A stretch of 47,643 bases of DNA from PVC group bacterium (GTDB lineage: Bacteria; Verrucomicrobiota; Kiritimatiellia; PWTM01), in assembly GCA_003563855.1 (NCBI GenBank), contig PWTM01000191.1, forward strand, positions 1-47,643, read 5' to 3'. The notes under the pieces are model-generated. The model ran no database searches and was not told the DNA's origin. It worked only from the letters and a program-made list of their open reading frames with translations. Both the position numbers and the translations under genes were made by a program. Position 1 is the first letter of the stretch. Every line of letters starts with the position of its first letter. Positions 18,492 to 26,928 of the stretch are shown here, in pieces.

Positions 18492-20480
18492 ATGAGCCGC
18501 AACACCGAGATTCTGAAGAAGGCCGCCAACGAGGCGCGCGGCCTGGCCATGGATGCCGTGCATGCCTGCGCCTCCGGGCACCTCGGCCTGCCGCTCGGCG
18601 CCGCCGAGATTGGCGCCGTCCTCTTCGGAGAGTTCCTGCGCTTCGATCCGGCCGATCCCCGCTGGCCGAACCGCGACCGGTTCGTCCTCTCGGCCGGCCA
18701 CGGCTCGATGTTCCTCTACGCCTGGCTTCACCTGGCCGGCTACGACCTGCCGATGGACGAGATCCGCCGCTTCCGCCAGCTGGGCAGCCAGACGCCCGGC
18801 CATCCGGAGTTCGGCGACACGCCCGGGGTCGAGTGCACTACCGGCCCGCTCGGCCAGGGGATCGGCAACGCGGTCGGCATGGCGATCGCGGGCAAGATGG
18901 CCGCCGCGCGGTTCAACACGGACGGCTGCCGTGTCTTCGACTACCACGTCGTCGCGCTCGTCGGCGACGGCTGCATGCAGGAGGGCGTCTCGCAGGAGGC
19001 CTCCGCGTTGGCCGGCCACCTGGCGCTCGACAACCTGATCCTGGTCTACGACGCGAACGGCGTGACGCTCGACGCGATGGCCTCGGCGACGCAGAGCGAG
19101 GATACGGCGAAGCGCTTCGAGGCCTACGGGTTTGACGTGCAGACCGTTGACGGGCACGACCCTGCCGCCGTCCTCGCGGCCCTCGAGGCGGCGCGCGCGG
19201 CGGACAACGGCCGCCCGAAGCTGATCGTGGCGCACACCGAGATCGCCCGCGGGATCCCGGAGGTCGCCGGCACGGCCAAGGGCCACGGCGAAGCCGGGCA
19301 CAAGTTCGTCGACAAGGCTCGCCGCGCGCTCGGGCTGCCGGACGAGCCGTTCTTCGTCTCCGACGAGGTGCGCGCCTTCTTCGCCGAGCGCCGGAAACGG
19401 CAGGCCCAGGCGCACGCCGCCTGGCGCAAGGTGGCGGAGCACTGGCGCACGGCGGCGCCCGACCGCGCCGCGCTGCTCGACGAAGCCCTCTCCGGCCGGG
19501 CGCCGTCCGGGCTCCTCGACCGGATCCCCCCCTTCGATCCGGCCGCGAAGCTCGCCACGCGCGCGGCGGGCGAGGCCGTGATCCAGCACGTGGCCGCCGC
19601 GATGCCGCGCTTCGTCAGTGGCAGCGCCGATCTGCACGGCTCGACGAAGAACTACATCGCGGAGGCCGGCGATTTCACCGCGGAGAACCCGGCCGGGCGT
19701 AACCTGCGCTTCGGCATCCGCGAGCATGCCATGGCCGCCGTCTGCAACGGCATGGCCTACGACGGGCTCTTCCGCCCCTCCTGCGCCACGTTCCTTGTCT
19801 TCTCCGACTACGCCCGCCCGTCGATCCGACTCGCCGCGCTGGCGGGGTTGCCGGTCGTCTACCTCTTCACCCACGACTCGGTCGGCGTCGGCGAGGACGG
19901 CCCCACGCACCAGCCCGTGGAAACCCTCGCGGCCCTGCGCGCGATCCCGAACCTGGACGTCATCCGGCCGGCCGACCCCGAGGAGACGGCTGGCGCCTAT
20001 GCGGCCGCCCTCGAGCGGATGGACGGGCCGACGGTCATCGCCATGACGCGGCAGAACCTGCCGATGCTCGATGCCGTCCCCGTCGAGGAGCGCCGGACAG
20101 GCGTCGCGCGCGGCGCCTACGTCGCGCGGCGCGAGACGGCTGCGCTCGAAGCGATCCTGCTGGCCTGCGGCAGCGAGCTGCAGCTTGCGCTCGCCGCTGC
20201 GGACGAACTCGGCCCGGGCGTGCGCGTCGTCGCGATGCCGTGCATGGAGCGTTTCGCCCGCCAGCCGGCGGAGGTCCGCGAGTCCGTCCTTCCCGCCGCC
20301 TGCCGGCGGCGCGCGGCGATCGATGCCGGTACCGCCGATCCCTGGCATCGCTGGGTCGGGCTCGACGGCTGCGTGGTCGGGCTCGACCGCTTTGGCCTGA
20401 GCGCCCCCTACACCGAGGCGCTCGAACACCTCGGCATCACGACCGCCGCCCTCGTCCGCGCCGTCCGCGGGCTCGGCTGA
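18492..20480 (+). CDS. tkt: Transketolase
   Basis: Thiamine-diphosphate enzyme that moves two-carbon ketol units in the pentose phosphate pathway; 662 residues, the normal full length. The N-terminal TPP domain has the early His in [11 protein letters not shown], the [14 protein letters not shown] block and the TPP motif GDGCMQEG...N. The pyrimidine domain follows with FGIREHAMA and the loop [21 protein letters not shown] 18492 has AGGGGAG about 11 bases upstream. A weak TACACT near 18463 might be its -10, but no fitting -35 is visible. The dGTPase gene follows after 16 bases. Confidence 0.96.
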   Translation: MSRNTEILKKAANEARGLAMDAVHACASGHLGLPLGAAEIGAVLFGEFLRFDPADPRWPNRDRFVLSAGHGSMFLYAWLHLAGYDLPMDEIRRFRQLGSQTPGHPEFGDTPGVECTTGPLGQGIGNAVGMAIAGKMAAARFNTDGCRVFDYHVVALVGDGCMQEGVSQEASALAGHLALDNLILVYDANGVTLDAMASATQSEDTAKRFEAYGFDVQTVDGHDPAAVLAALEAARAADNGRPKLIVAHTEIARGIPEVAGTAKGHGEAGHKFVDKARRALGLPDEPFFVSDEVRAFFAERRKRQAQAHAAWRKVAEHWRTAAPDRAALLDEALSGRAPSGLLDRIPPFDPAAKLATRAAGEAVIQHVAAAMPRFVSGSADLHGSTKNYIAEAGDFTAENPAGRNLRFGIREHAMAAVCNGMAYDGLFRPSCATFLVFSDYARPSIRLAALAGLPVVYLFTHDSVGVGEDGPTHQPVETLAALRAIPNLDVIRPADPEETAGAYAAALERMDGPTVIAMTRQNLPMLDAVPVEERRTGVARGAYVARRETAALEAILLACGSELQLALAAADELGPGVRVVAMPCMERFARQPAEVRESVLPAACRRRAAIDAGTADPWHRWVGLDGCVVGLDRFGLSAPYTEALEHLGITTAALVRAVRGLG

Positions 20481-20496
20481 GCGCCCGGAGCCGGTC

Positions 20497-21648
20497 GTGC
20501 GGGCGCGCGCGCGAGCGCAGCGGGAGGAGGCCGAGGAGCGGACGCTCGCGCCCTGCGCCGCGCGCAGCCGCCGTAGCTTCGGCCGCGCCGTTCCCGAGCC
20601 GGCCCACCCGTACCGGCCCGAGTTCCAGCGCGACCGCGACCGCGTCCTCCACAGCCGCGCCTTCCGCCGCCTCGAGTACAAGACGCAGGTCTTTGTCAAC
20701 GGCACGGCCGACCACTACCGCACGCGCCTGACCCACACCTTCGAGATGGCCGCCGTCAGTCGCACGCTCGCCCGCGGGCTCGGCGCGAACGAGGACCTCG
20801 CCGAGGCCGTCGCACTCGCGCACGACCTCGGCCACAGCCCCTTCGGCCACTGTGGCGAGGACGTGCTCAACACCCTGATGAAGAACGAGGGCGGGTTCGA
20901 CCACAACCTGCAGAGCTGCCGGATCGTCGAACGGCTCGAAGCCCAGTACCCCGGCCTGCCGGGCCTGAACCTGACCTGGGAAGTCCGGGCCGGTCTGCGC
21001 AAGCACCAGGCCGGCATTCCCGGCGCCCGGCTCGACGGCCGTCCGCTCGGCCCCTTCCCCTCGCTCGAGGCGCAGATCGCCGACCTGGCCGACGACATGA
21101 CCTACCACGCCCACGACCTGGACGACGGCATGGAGGCGGGCCTTATCGGCGAGGCGCAGCTCGAGGCCCTCGACCTCTGGCGCCTCTGCCGCGGGCGCGC
21201 CGAAGCGCAGTTCCCCGCCGCCTCGGCCGACCAGCTCCGGAGTGTCGCGATCCGCAACCTGCTCGACGTCCAGGTCGAGGACGTCCTGCGCGCCTCCGCC
21301 GACCGGATCGCCCGCCATGCCCCCGACTCGATGGCCGATGTGATGAACGCGCCCGAGCGCCTGGTCGCTTTCAGCCCGGAGATGAAGGCGCGGGTCGACC
21401 CCTGGCGCGCCTTCCTCTTCCGGGCGATGTATGGGCACCCGGACGTTGCCGACGCGAACCGCGCGGGCGCCGCGATGCTGCGGCGGCTCTTCCTGCACTA
21501 CGTCGAGCGCCCCGAGACGCTCGGCCGAAAGGCACGGGCCCGGATCGAAACCGAGGGGCTCTGGCGCACCGCCTGCGACTACGTCGCCGGCTGCACCGAC
21601 CGCTACGCGCTCGAGGAATACGCCCGCTTCGGCCTCGGGGACGCGTGA
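20497..21648 (+). CDS. dgt: Deoxyguanosinetriphosphate triphosphohydrolase-like HD protein
   Basis: An HD-domain dNTPase of 383 residues that would cleave dNTPs to deoxynucleosides and triphosphate. It has the N-terminal motif RDRVLHSRAFRRLEYKTQVF, the metal-binding His in RLTHTFEM, and the HD pair in AHDLGHSPFGHCGED. GGFDHNLQS and YHAHDLDDG follow, as in the type II dGTPase-like family. The GTG start gives a basic N-terminal tail (RARARAQREE); a shorter start cannot be excluded, since conserved sequence begins near residue 40. It is probably cotranscribed with tkt. Confidence 0.9.
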   Translation: MRARARAQREEAEERTLAPCAARSRRSFGRAVPEPAHPYRPEFQRDRDRVLHSRAFRRLEYKTQVFVNGTADHYRTRLTHTFEMAAVSRTLARGLGANEDLAEAVALAHDLGHSPFGHCGEDVLNTLMKNEGGFDHNLQSCRIVERLEAQYPGLPGLNLTWEVRAGLRKHQAGIPGARLDGRPLGPFPSLEAQIADLADDMTYHAHDLDDGMEAGLIGEAQLEALDLWRLCRGRAEAQFPAASADQLRSVAIRNLLDVQVEDVLRASADRIARHAPDSMADVMNAPERLVAFSPEMKARVDPWRAFLFRAMYGHPDVADANRAGAAMLRRLFLHYVERPETLGRKARARIETEGLWRTACDYVAGCTDRYALEEYARFGLGDA

Positions 21649-21991
21649 GTCCCCGCGGCGGCCGGACGTGGGGATCGACTTCCTTCGACTCCGTCGACCA
21701 CCATCGTCAACCGCTGTCGTCGCCCGCTATCGTCAACCGAAAGCCCCAGGGATCGACCACGCCTCGACCCTGCCGGCGACTCGCGGCGCCCGACTACGGG
21801 CGCGAGAAACGCCGCGGTAAACGCTCGCAGCTACAGCGCTGAGCTTTCTCTTCCCCGCGATCCTGTAGCCGCGGTCGCCGACCGCGGCCGGAAAGGCAAG
21901 GATCGCGGGCGCGAGAAAGGCCGCGGACACCGCCCGCGGCTACAGCGCGTTCCTGCCGGGAGGCGAGGATCAAAGCGCCCTCCCCGCCCTT
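21649..21991. repeat. Gene-free stretch of GTCGACC and CTGTAGCCGCGG-type repeats
   Basis: Contains scattered TCGACCACCATCGTC-like units (about 21684-21745). A palindromic segment follows (about 21856-21955), with GATCCTGTAGCCGCGGTCG and its partial inverse CCGCGGCTACAGCGC. A related copy lies at about 38940-39030. Confidence 0.6.
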
Positions 21992-22047
21992 CGCTCCCCG
22001 CTCTTCGCTCCTCGCTCCTCGCTCCTCGTTACTCGCTCCCCGCTCCT
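21992..22047 (-). repeat. Heptameric tandem array, unit AGGAGCG x8
   Basis: Eight contiguous 7-base units (AGGAGCG with variants such as GGGAGCG and AAGAGCG, minus strand). The array overlaps the last 19 bases of the thioesterase gene, so the final codons and stop of that gene are made of repeat units. Confidence 0.9.
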
Positions 22048-22469
22048 TGCCCCAGTCGGGCGCGGAAGGCGGCGGGCATCCGCGCGACGCGGTTGTGCGC
22101 GTAGTCGTAGAAGGCCATCGCGGTGCGCGCGCGGGCCACCTCGCGGTGGGTGTCCACGTGCGTGACCAGGTAGAGCAGATCGAAGGCGGCGCGCCCGATC
22201 TCGCCGACCGCCACGCGGATGCGCAGTTCGTCGCCGTAGAACGCCTGCGCCCGGTACTCCACGGCGGCCCCGGTCATGATCAGCCCCGCGCCCCCCGCGT
22301 CGCGCTCGCTGAAGCCCCAACCGGCCAGCAGGCCGAGCCGCGCCTCCTGAAGCAGGCTCAGCAGCCGGTCATTGCCCAGGTGTCCGCCGTAGTTGACGTC
22401 CGCGATGCGCACGGTCAGCCGCGCCTCGTGCGCGAACCCGTCCGGGATCGGAATTTCGATGCGCGCCAT
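22029..22469 (-). CDS. Acyl-CoA thioesterase, 4HBT hotdog family
   Basis: A 146-residue hotdog-fold protein of the YbgC/4-hydroxybenzoyl-CoA thioesterase type. Signature: DVNYGGHLGNDRLL, with candidate catalytic D24 and H30, followed by the long helix LLQEARLGLLAGWGF. The later strands GAAVEYRAQAFYGDELRIRV and TAMAFYDYAHNRVARMP fit the fold. The substrate is unknown; short acyl-CoA is the family default. It has a good GGGAGG site and sits 48 bases after the GspK-like gene, so it may share that transcript without a functional link. Its last residues (GAGSE) come from the heptamer array. Confidence 0.85.
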   Translation of the reverse strand: MARIEIPIPDGFAHEARLTVRIADVNYGGHLGNDRLLSLLQEARLGLLAGWGFSERDAGGAGLIMTGAAVEYRAQAFYGDELRIRVAVGEIGRAAFDLLYLVTHVDTHREVARARTAMAFYDYAHNRVARMPAAFRARLGQGAGSE

Positions 22470-22517
22470 GCGGGCCTCCCCCCTCGCCCGACCTGCGGGC
22501 GTCGCCGGCGCGGCGCG

Positions 22518-24677
22518 TCAGGGCGCGTCGAGCCAGCGGAAGAAACGGACGAACGAACGGTTCACGTCCGCGCCGCCGATGTTCATGTCGTAAGGGTCGC
22601 GCCAGACGACGAAGACGGCGCGGCTCTCGCCCACGACGGTGACGTCGCCCCCGGAACCGGGCAAGACCGACTGCGCCGCGACGACGATCGTCAGGAGGTT
22701 CTGCCGCGGGCTCAGCAGGCCGGCGCTGTTGCGGATGACGCCCTTACGCTGGAGCAGCGTCAGCTCCGGTAGCGCGGCGGCGATATGCTCGCCGACGTCG
22801 GAGAGGTTCGTGAAGGGGCGTGCATCATACAGCCTCTGCGCCACGGCAACCGCCTCGGTGAGGTCCAGCCGTTCGGGATCCGGTTCTCCGGGCCACCGCT
22901 CGGCCGGGGCGTCGAGAAATGCCGCGAGCAGCGCGGCTCGGTGCGGCGTGCTCGGATTGACCAATCCATGGCGGAGCGTTCCCGGCTCGACCGTTGTGAA
23001 ACGGTCCATCACCTCCCGCAACCGGATGGCGCCACCGAGCGGGAGCGTCCGCCAAGGCCAATTCGCGAAGAAAAGAAGGAACCCGAGCTCGCCGACGGTC
23101 TCGAGGTTGTCCTCGCCGCGCACGTACATGTGCCAGGTGCCGTCGCTGTCCGGCGCGCCGTAGCTTACCCGGTCATTGATCTGTTCCAGGTTGCCGCCCG
23201 TGTCCGGCACACGCGCTTCCGCCACGGCCCAGTGCTGGTCCCACGACCAGTTGATTCGCGGATCGTCCACTTCCCACCGGCTCCCGATGCTCGTCGCGGG
23301 CGGGTCGGTCCTGCGAACGAAATGGTTCGCCCAATCGATGGCAAACGGCCCGATCGCATCGACGGCAGGGCCCGCCTGGTTGGCGCCTTGGTGCAGCGTG
23401 ACGTTCGCGAAGGAAAGCCCCGTCGGGAACTGCGGCAACGCGGGCGGTCCCCCGTCGGGATCGGGGATAACCTCGGCGGAAGACTGAAAGGTGAACGCCA
23501 CCACCCCGAACTGGCCGCTATCGGTGCCCGTGGCATCCCAGCCTCCGGCCGGTTGGGGCACGACCTGTGCCGCCGGCGCATCCGGCTGCGGGAATCCGCC
23601 GCCCACGAAAGCCGGCTGAATCGCAAGGGCGTAGGCGTTCGTGTTCGGGTCGCTGCCGACGAACGGGTACCAGAGCTCGACCCGTACGCGCGCCTCGAGG
23701 ACCACATTATCGCCATCCACGTTCCACCGTGTGTCCACCGCCACTTCGTTGATCATCGGTATCCGCTCGGTCGCGAATGTGTTCAGCGGACGCGGCGAGG
23801 GGGTCTGGCCGAGGTAGAAGCGGAGACCGTCGCGCATCGCGGAGGGGTCCGGCGCGCCCATGGCCTCGAACTGCCTGCGCACCTCGACCCAGTCGATGTC
23901 CGCGGCATTGCCGCCGATGAAAACCGGCTCGCGCGCCTCGCCGTCCGCCCTGTGGAAATAGCCGGTCGGGGCCAGGCTGTACGGGAAGAGGGTTCGGATG
24001 TCGCCCGTGATCCCCGGCACGTGCCGCAGCTCGGCCAGCGTCTCGATCCGGCGCCACGGCGACTCGCGGTCAGCGAGGAAGTTGTTCACGTTGGCCTCGC
24101 TGTTGATCTCGGGCAGGGTCGGGTGGTTGAGCCGGACCTCGCCGGGGTCGAGCCCGATCCCCCGCTCGTCCGCGCCGCCCGCGGTGTTCGCGTCGAGCAG
24201 CCCCGAGCAGTCCACGGCGATCCAGGCGAAGCGGCCGATGACGCGTGAACCCGCATTCGCCGGGTCCTCGCGGATGAGGACCCAACCTGCATTGCGGTCG
24301 TTCGGAAGAGGGCGCGGGATGTAGTCGAGCGCCTGCTGGCCATTCGCCAGCAACGCGGGCGCCGGGTTCGTGGGCCCCGACGACCGGTAGATGAAGCTGC
24401 CGGCGGGCTGGCCCTCGGGATAGAACTGGTTGTTGCTGACCATATCGTTGTCGATATGCGCCATCGCCCGCGCGAGGCCGACATGAACGAACTGGCGGGC
24501 GCGCGTGCCGTGAAGGTACGTGTCCGAGGAGAGCCGCTCGATCCGCATGGTCACCGCAAAACTGACGGCCAGCATCGTCAGCACGACAAGGAAGCCGAGC
24601 ACGATGACCAGGGCGATGCCCTCGCGCCCCGGCCGCCCCCGCGGTCGCTTCCGGTTCGTTCTCGCCGTCTTCGTCAT
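22518..24677 (-). CDS. GspK-like minor pseudopilin, unusually long
   Basis: A 719-residue protein. It has a basic leader (1-19), Gly20, and a hydrophobic segment GIALVIVLGFLVVLTMLAVS without the Glu5 that other pilins carry. Lack of Glu5 is the hallmark of GspK, which caps the pseudopilus tip. The periplasmic part contains the Asp- and Asn-rich DCSGLLDANTAGGADE and a helix-hairpin-like PEINSEANVNNFLADRE. A very long extracellular portion follows (about 250-700), whereas typical GspK proteins have some 320 residues. The start at 24677 has a GGAG site; an in-frame start at 24716 would overlap the upstream gene. It is fourth in a GspH-I-J-K-ordered set. Confidence 0.75.
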   Translation of the reverse strand: MTKTARTNRKRPRGRPGREGIALVIVLGFLVVLTMLAVSFAVTMRIERLSSDTYLHGTRARQFVHVGLARAMAHIDNDMVSNNQFYPEGQPAGSFIYRSSGPTNPAPALLANGQQALDYIPRPLPNDRNAGWVLIREDPANAGSRVIGRFAWIAVDCSGLLDANTAGGADERGIGLDPGEVRLNHPTLPEINSEANVNNFLADRESPWRRIETLAELRHVPGITGDIRTLFPYSLAPTGYFHRADGEAREPVFIGGNAADIDWVEVRRQFEAMGAPDPSAMRDGLRFYLGQTPSPRPLNTFATERIPMINEVAVDTRWNVDGDNVVLEARVRVELWYPFVGSDPNTNAYALAIQPAFVGGGFPQPDAPAAQVVPQPAGGWDATGTDSGQFGVVAFTFQSSAEVIPDPDGGPPALPQFPTGLSFANVTLHQGANQAGPAVDAIGPFAIDWANHFVRRTDPPATSIGSRWEVDDPRINWSWDQHWAVAEARVPDTGGNLEQINDRVSYGAPDSDGTWHMYVRGEDNLETVGELGFLLFFANWPWRTLPLGGAIRLREVMDRFTTVEPGTLRHGLVNPSTPHRAALLAAFLDAPAERWPGEPDPERLDLTEAVAVAQRLYDARPFTNLSDVGEHIAAALPELTLLQRKGVIRNSAGLLSPRQNLLTIVVAAQSVLPGSGGDVTVVGESRAVFVVWRDPYDMNIGGADVNRSFVRFFRWLDAP

Positions 24678-24712
24678 CGGTCGGTGCTCCAGCGCACGGC
24701 GCGCGCAGGCCC

Positions 24713-25576
24713 TCAACGGTTGGGCCGGTAGTAGCCGTGCGCGTTGTAGAAGAAAATCCGCTGGTGGTAGCGGCGGACATTGCGTTCGACGAACTGCCGG
24801 GCAGGCGCGCCGCCCCCGCCGATGCCGAAAAGCTCCGCCGCGCGAATGGCGTCCTGCGGCGAGAGCAGCTCGAGTTGAACGTCAAGGTAGGCGATCCTGT
24901 CCTCGTCCGTGCGCGCGTCGCCCCCGCTCGGAATGTCGATACCCGTATGGCTCCGCAGGTACATGAACCGCGCCGCGCGCACGTTCTGGATCATGACGTC
25001 GGCTCTTCTCCACGCCGTGTCATACGTCCCCGCGGTCGGGTTGTCCGCCCATCCAGCAACGTTGTAGCGCGCCATCGGGTCGTCGTAGTACTCGCTGCGC
25101 ATGAGCTCATAGCGGTGGTCGATGAATCGATCGCCGATGCGCTGGTTGCGGATCCGGTAGAGGACGATCTTTGTCTCGCGGGGGCGATCCCTGTTGGGCA
25201 CGTTGACCGGCGCGACGAACACCAGCTCGCGCGGACCGGCCGCGGTCTGGCCCAGGTAGTGCGGCGGCCGCACGCTGGGACGCGTGGGCACCGTCCGCAG
25301 CAGCAGGTACGGCGGCTCGTCGGCCGTCGAGGGGTCGTCGAACATCGCGGTCTGAATGTCGCGCGCCATGAAGTCGAGGACGGCGCGCGCATTGGCGTTG
25401 ACCTCCGCCACACGCGTGCCGGTCCGCATCGCCGCGGTGGCGTCGGTGAAGAGCTGGCCGATGAGCAGGACCATGATCGCGAGGATGCCGATGGCGGCGA
25501 CGATCTCGATCAGGGTGAAGCCCGCCCGCGCGGTGCGTCGGGCCGCGGCCGGGGATAGAGCCTCGCGCGTCTTCAT
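24713..25576 (-). CDS. GspJ/PilW-like minor pseudopilin
   Basis: A 287-residue type IV pilin-like protein. The leader ends at Gly19, followed by FTLIEIVAAIGILAIMVLLI with Glu5 (E24), the site processed and methylated by prepilin peptidase. The position after the I-like gene and the length fit GspJ or PilW. I chose ATG 25576 (MKTREAL) because the neighbouring pseudopilin also begins MKTR. A GTG at 25600 overlaps the preceding stop (GTGA) and is a real alternative that adds eight residues. It is the third gene of the operon. Confidence 0.8.
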   Translation of the reverse strand: MKTREALSPAAARRTARAGFTLIEIVAAIGILAIMVLLIGQLFTDATAAMRTGTRVAEVNANARAVLDFMARDIQTAMFDDPSTADEPPYLLLRTVPTRPSVRPPHYLGQTAAGPRELVFVAPVNVPNRDRPRETKIVLYRIRNQRIGDRFIDHRYELMRSEYYDDPMARYNVAGWADNPTAGTYDTAWRRADVMIQNVRAARFMYLRSHTGIDIPSGGDARTDEDRIAYLDVQLELLSPQDAIRAAELFGIGGGGAPARQFVERNVRRYHQRIFFYNAHGYYRPNR

Positions 25577-25596
25577 GGCGATGTCCGGTTGGGTGT

Positions 25597-26124
25597 TCAC
25601 GGCCCCTCGAAGCGATAGATTTCGGTGTAGAAGTAGTAGGCGTCCTCGTCCGCCGTCGAGCCGAACTCCTCGGGCCAGACCCAGAGCCGCAGCCGCCGGA
25701 CCCGTCCGCCTTCCCCGTCCGAGGCGACGAGCCGGTAGCGCAACGCGTACTGGGGCCCAAGCGAGCTGTCCCCAGCCGGAACGTAGCGGTTCGTGTGGAT
25801 GCGGTCCTCGTCCTCGTTGACGCGATTCGCGCGCGCCGCGAGCTGCTCCGGGTTTACCCATAGACCGAGGCCGGGCGCGGCCGGGGTTGCGGCCGTGAAA
25901 TTGCCCCAGGTCCGGTCCGGCGATTGCGCCAGCCCGCGGAAGCTGTTGAACGTCTCCTCGGCGAACATCGAGGCTCGCGTCTCGTTCAGGCTCGCCCGCC
26001 CGGCGTCGAGCCCGCCGGGAAACATGCCGAAGGCGGCCATGATCCCGACGGAGACCACCAGCAGGGCGAGCGCTACCTCGACCAGCGAGAACCCCGCGCG
26101 GATGGCCTGGCGGCGCGTCTTCAT
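25597..26124 (-). CDS. GspI/PilV-like minor pseudopilin
   Basis: A 175-residue type IV pilin-like protein: leader MKTRRQAIRAG, then FSLVEVALALLVVSVGIMAAF with Glu5 at E16. PilV/GspI proteins typically have this SLVEVALALLVVSVG stretch. The rest is a small soluble domain ending VWPEEFGSTADEDAYYFYTE. The start overlaps the preceding stop as TAATG (one shared base), so translation is coupled. Confidence 0.85.
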   Translation of the reverse strand: MKTRRQAIRAGFSLVEVALALLVVSVGIMAAFGMFPGGLDAGRASLNETRASMFAEETFNSFRGLAQSPDRTWGNFTAATPAAPGLGLWVNPEQLAARANRVNEDEDRIHTNRYVPAGDSSLGPQYALRYRLVASDGEGGRVRRLRLWVWPEEFGSTADEDAYYFYTEIYRFEGP

Positions 26125-26807
26125 TAGTCCTCTCCGTGCCGGTTGAACTGCGGCAGCCCCGTCCACTGGTAGACCTGCACCGAGATCTGCACGCCGCGGT
26201 CCTGGATCGTCGGTTCCGTGGCTCCAGGCGCGAGGAACCCCTCGTTCAGGAAGACCTCCGGCGCCGTGCTCTTCGACGCGAGCGAGCCGTTCGGGGCGAA
26301 GGTGAGCGTCGGTTGGTCTGACCAGACGCCGGGGTTGGTCGAGCGGTGGTTGCTGACACTGGCGTGCAGGCCCATGATGTTTACCGTGGGCCGCGGGGTC
26401 CGGTCGAAGAACACCCCCGGGGACAGAAACGTCCACTCGCGGACCGGCTCGATAACGCGCGCTCCGGACTGGGGATCGATCGTCTCGTCGTACCCCCCGT
26501 AGGCCCGGAAGTTGACGTTGCTGGCGATGACCGTGCCGCCGCTCTCGATGCGGTCCGCCGGCACGTTGCGGGGGAAGACCACGTGCGTGGTCCGGCGCTG
26601 GGTGATGGCCCACTGCCGGGCGAGGTGGATGGTGCCCTTGAGCTGGTTGGCCGAGATCTCGACCTGCGTCGCCTGCCCGATGTTGGAGATCGTGGTCATC
26701 GCGATCACCAGCAGCAGGCCGATGATCCCGATGACGACCAGCAACTCGACCAGCGTGAACGCCGCTGTCCGCCGCCGGTTTTGCCTCCTGGCGTCTCGCA
26801 CGCGCAT
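26124..26807 (-). CDS. GspH/FimT-like minor pseudopilin
   Basis: A 227-residue protein, first of the four pseudopilin genes. A basic leader of 16 residues ends Ala-Ala rather than Gly, followed by FTLVELLVVIGIIGLLLVIA with Glu5 at E21. Ala at -1 is tolerated by some prepilin peptidases but is less usual. LKGTIHLARQWAITQRRTTHVVF is the GspH/FimT pattern. The start at 26807 has GGAAG 5 bases upstream. A weak promoter (TTGGAA, 17 bases, TCTACT) may lie at about 26859-26887 on the minus strand. No secretin, ATPase or major pilin gene is in the window. Confidence 0.8.
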   Translation of the reverse strand: MRVRDARRQNRRRTAAFTLVELLVVIGIIGLLLVIAMTTISNIGQATQVEISANQLKGTIHLARQWAITQRRTTHVVFPRNVPADRIESGGTVIASNVNFRAYGGYDETIDPQSGARVIEPVREWTFLSPGVFFDRTPRPTVNIMGLHASVSNHRSTNPGVWSDQPTLTFAPNGSLASKSTAPEVFLNEGFLAPGATEPTIQDRGVQISVQVYQWTGLPQFNRHGED

Positions 26808-26928
26808 AGGCTTCCATGCCCCCGGGCCGCACCGCTCCTGCGACCGTCTGCAGTAGAGCAGGAAGCGGCCCCGATTCCAAGCGCGATTTTCAAGGCCGCG
26901 GGTTCTTCCCGCCCGCCCCGCTTCCCGC

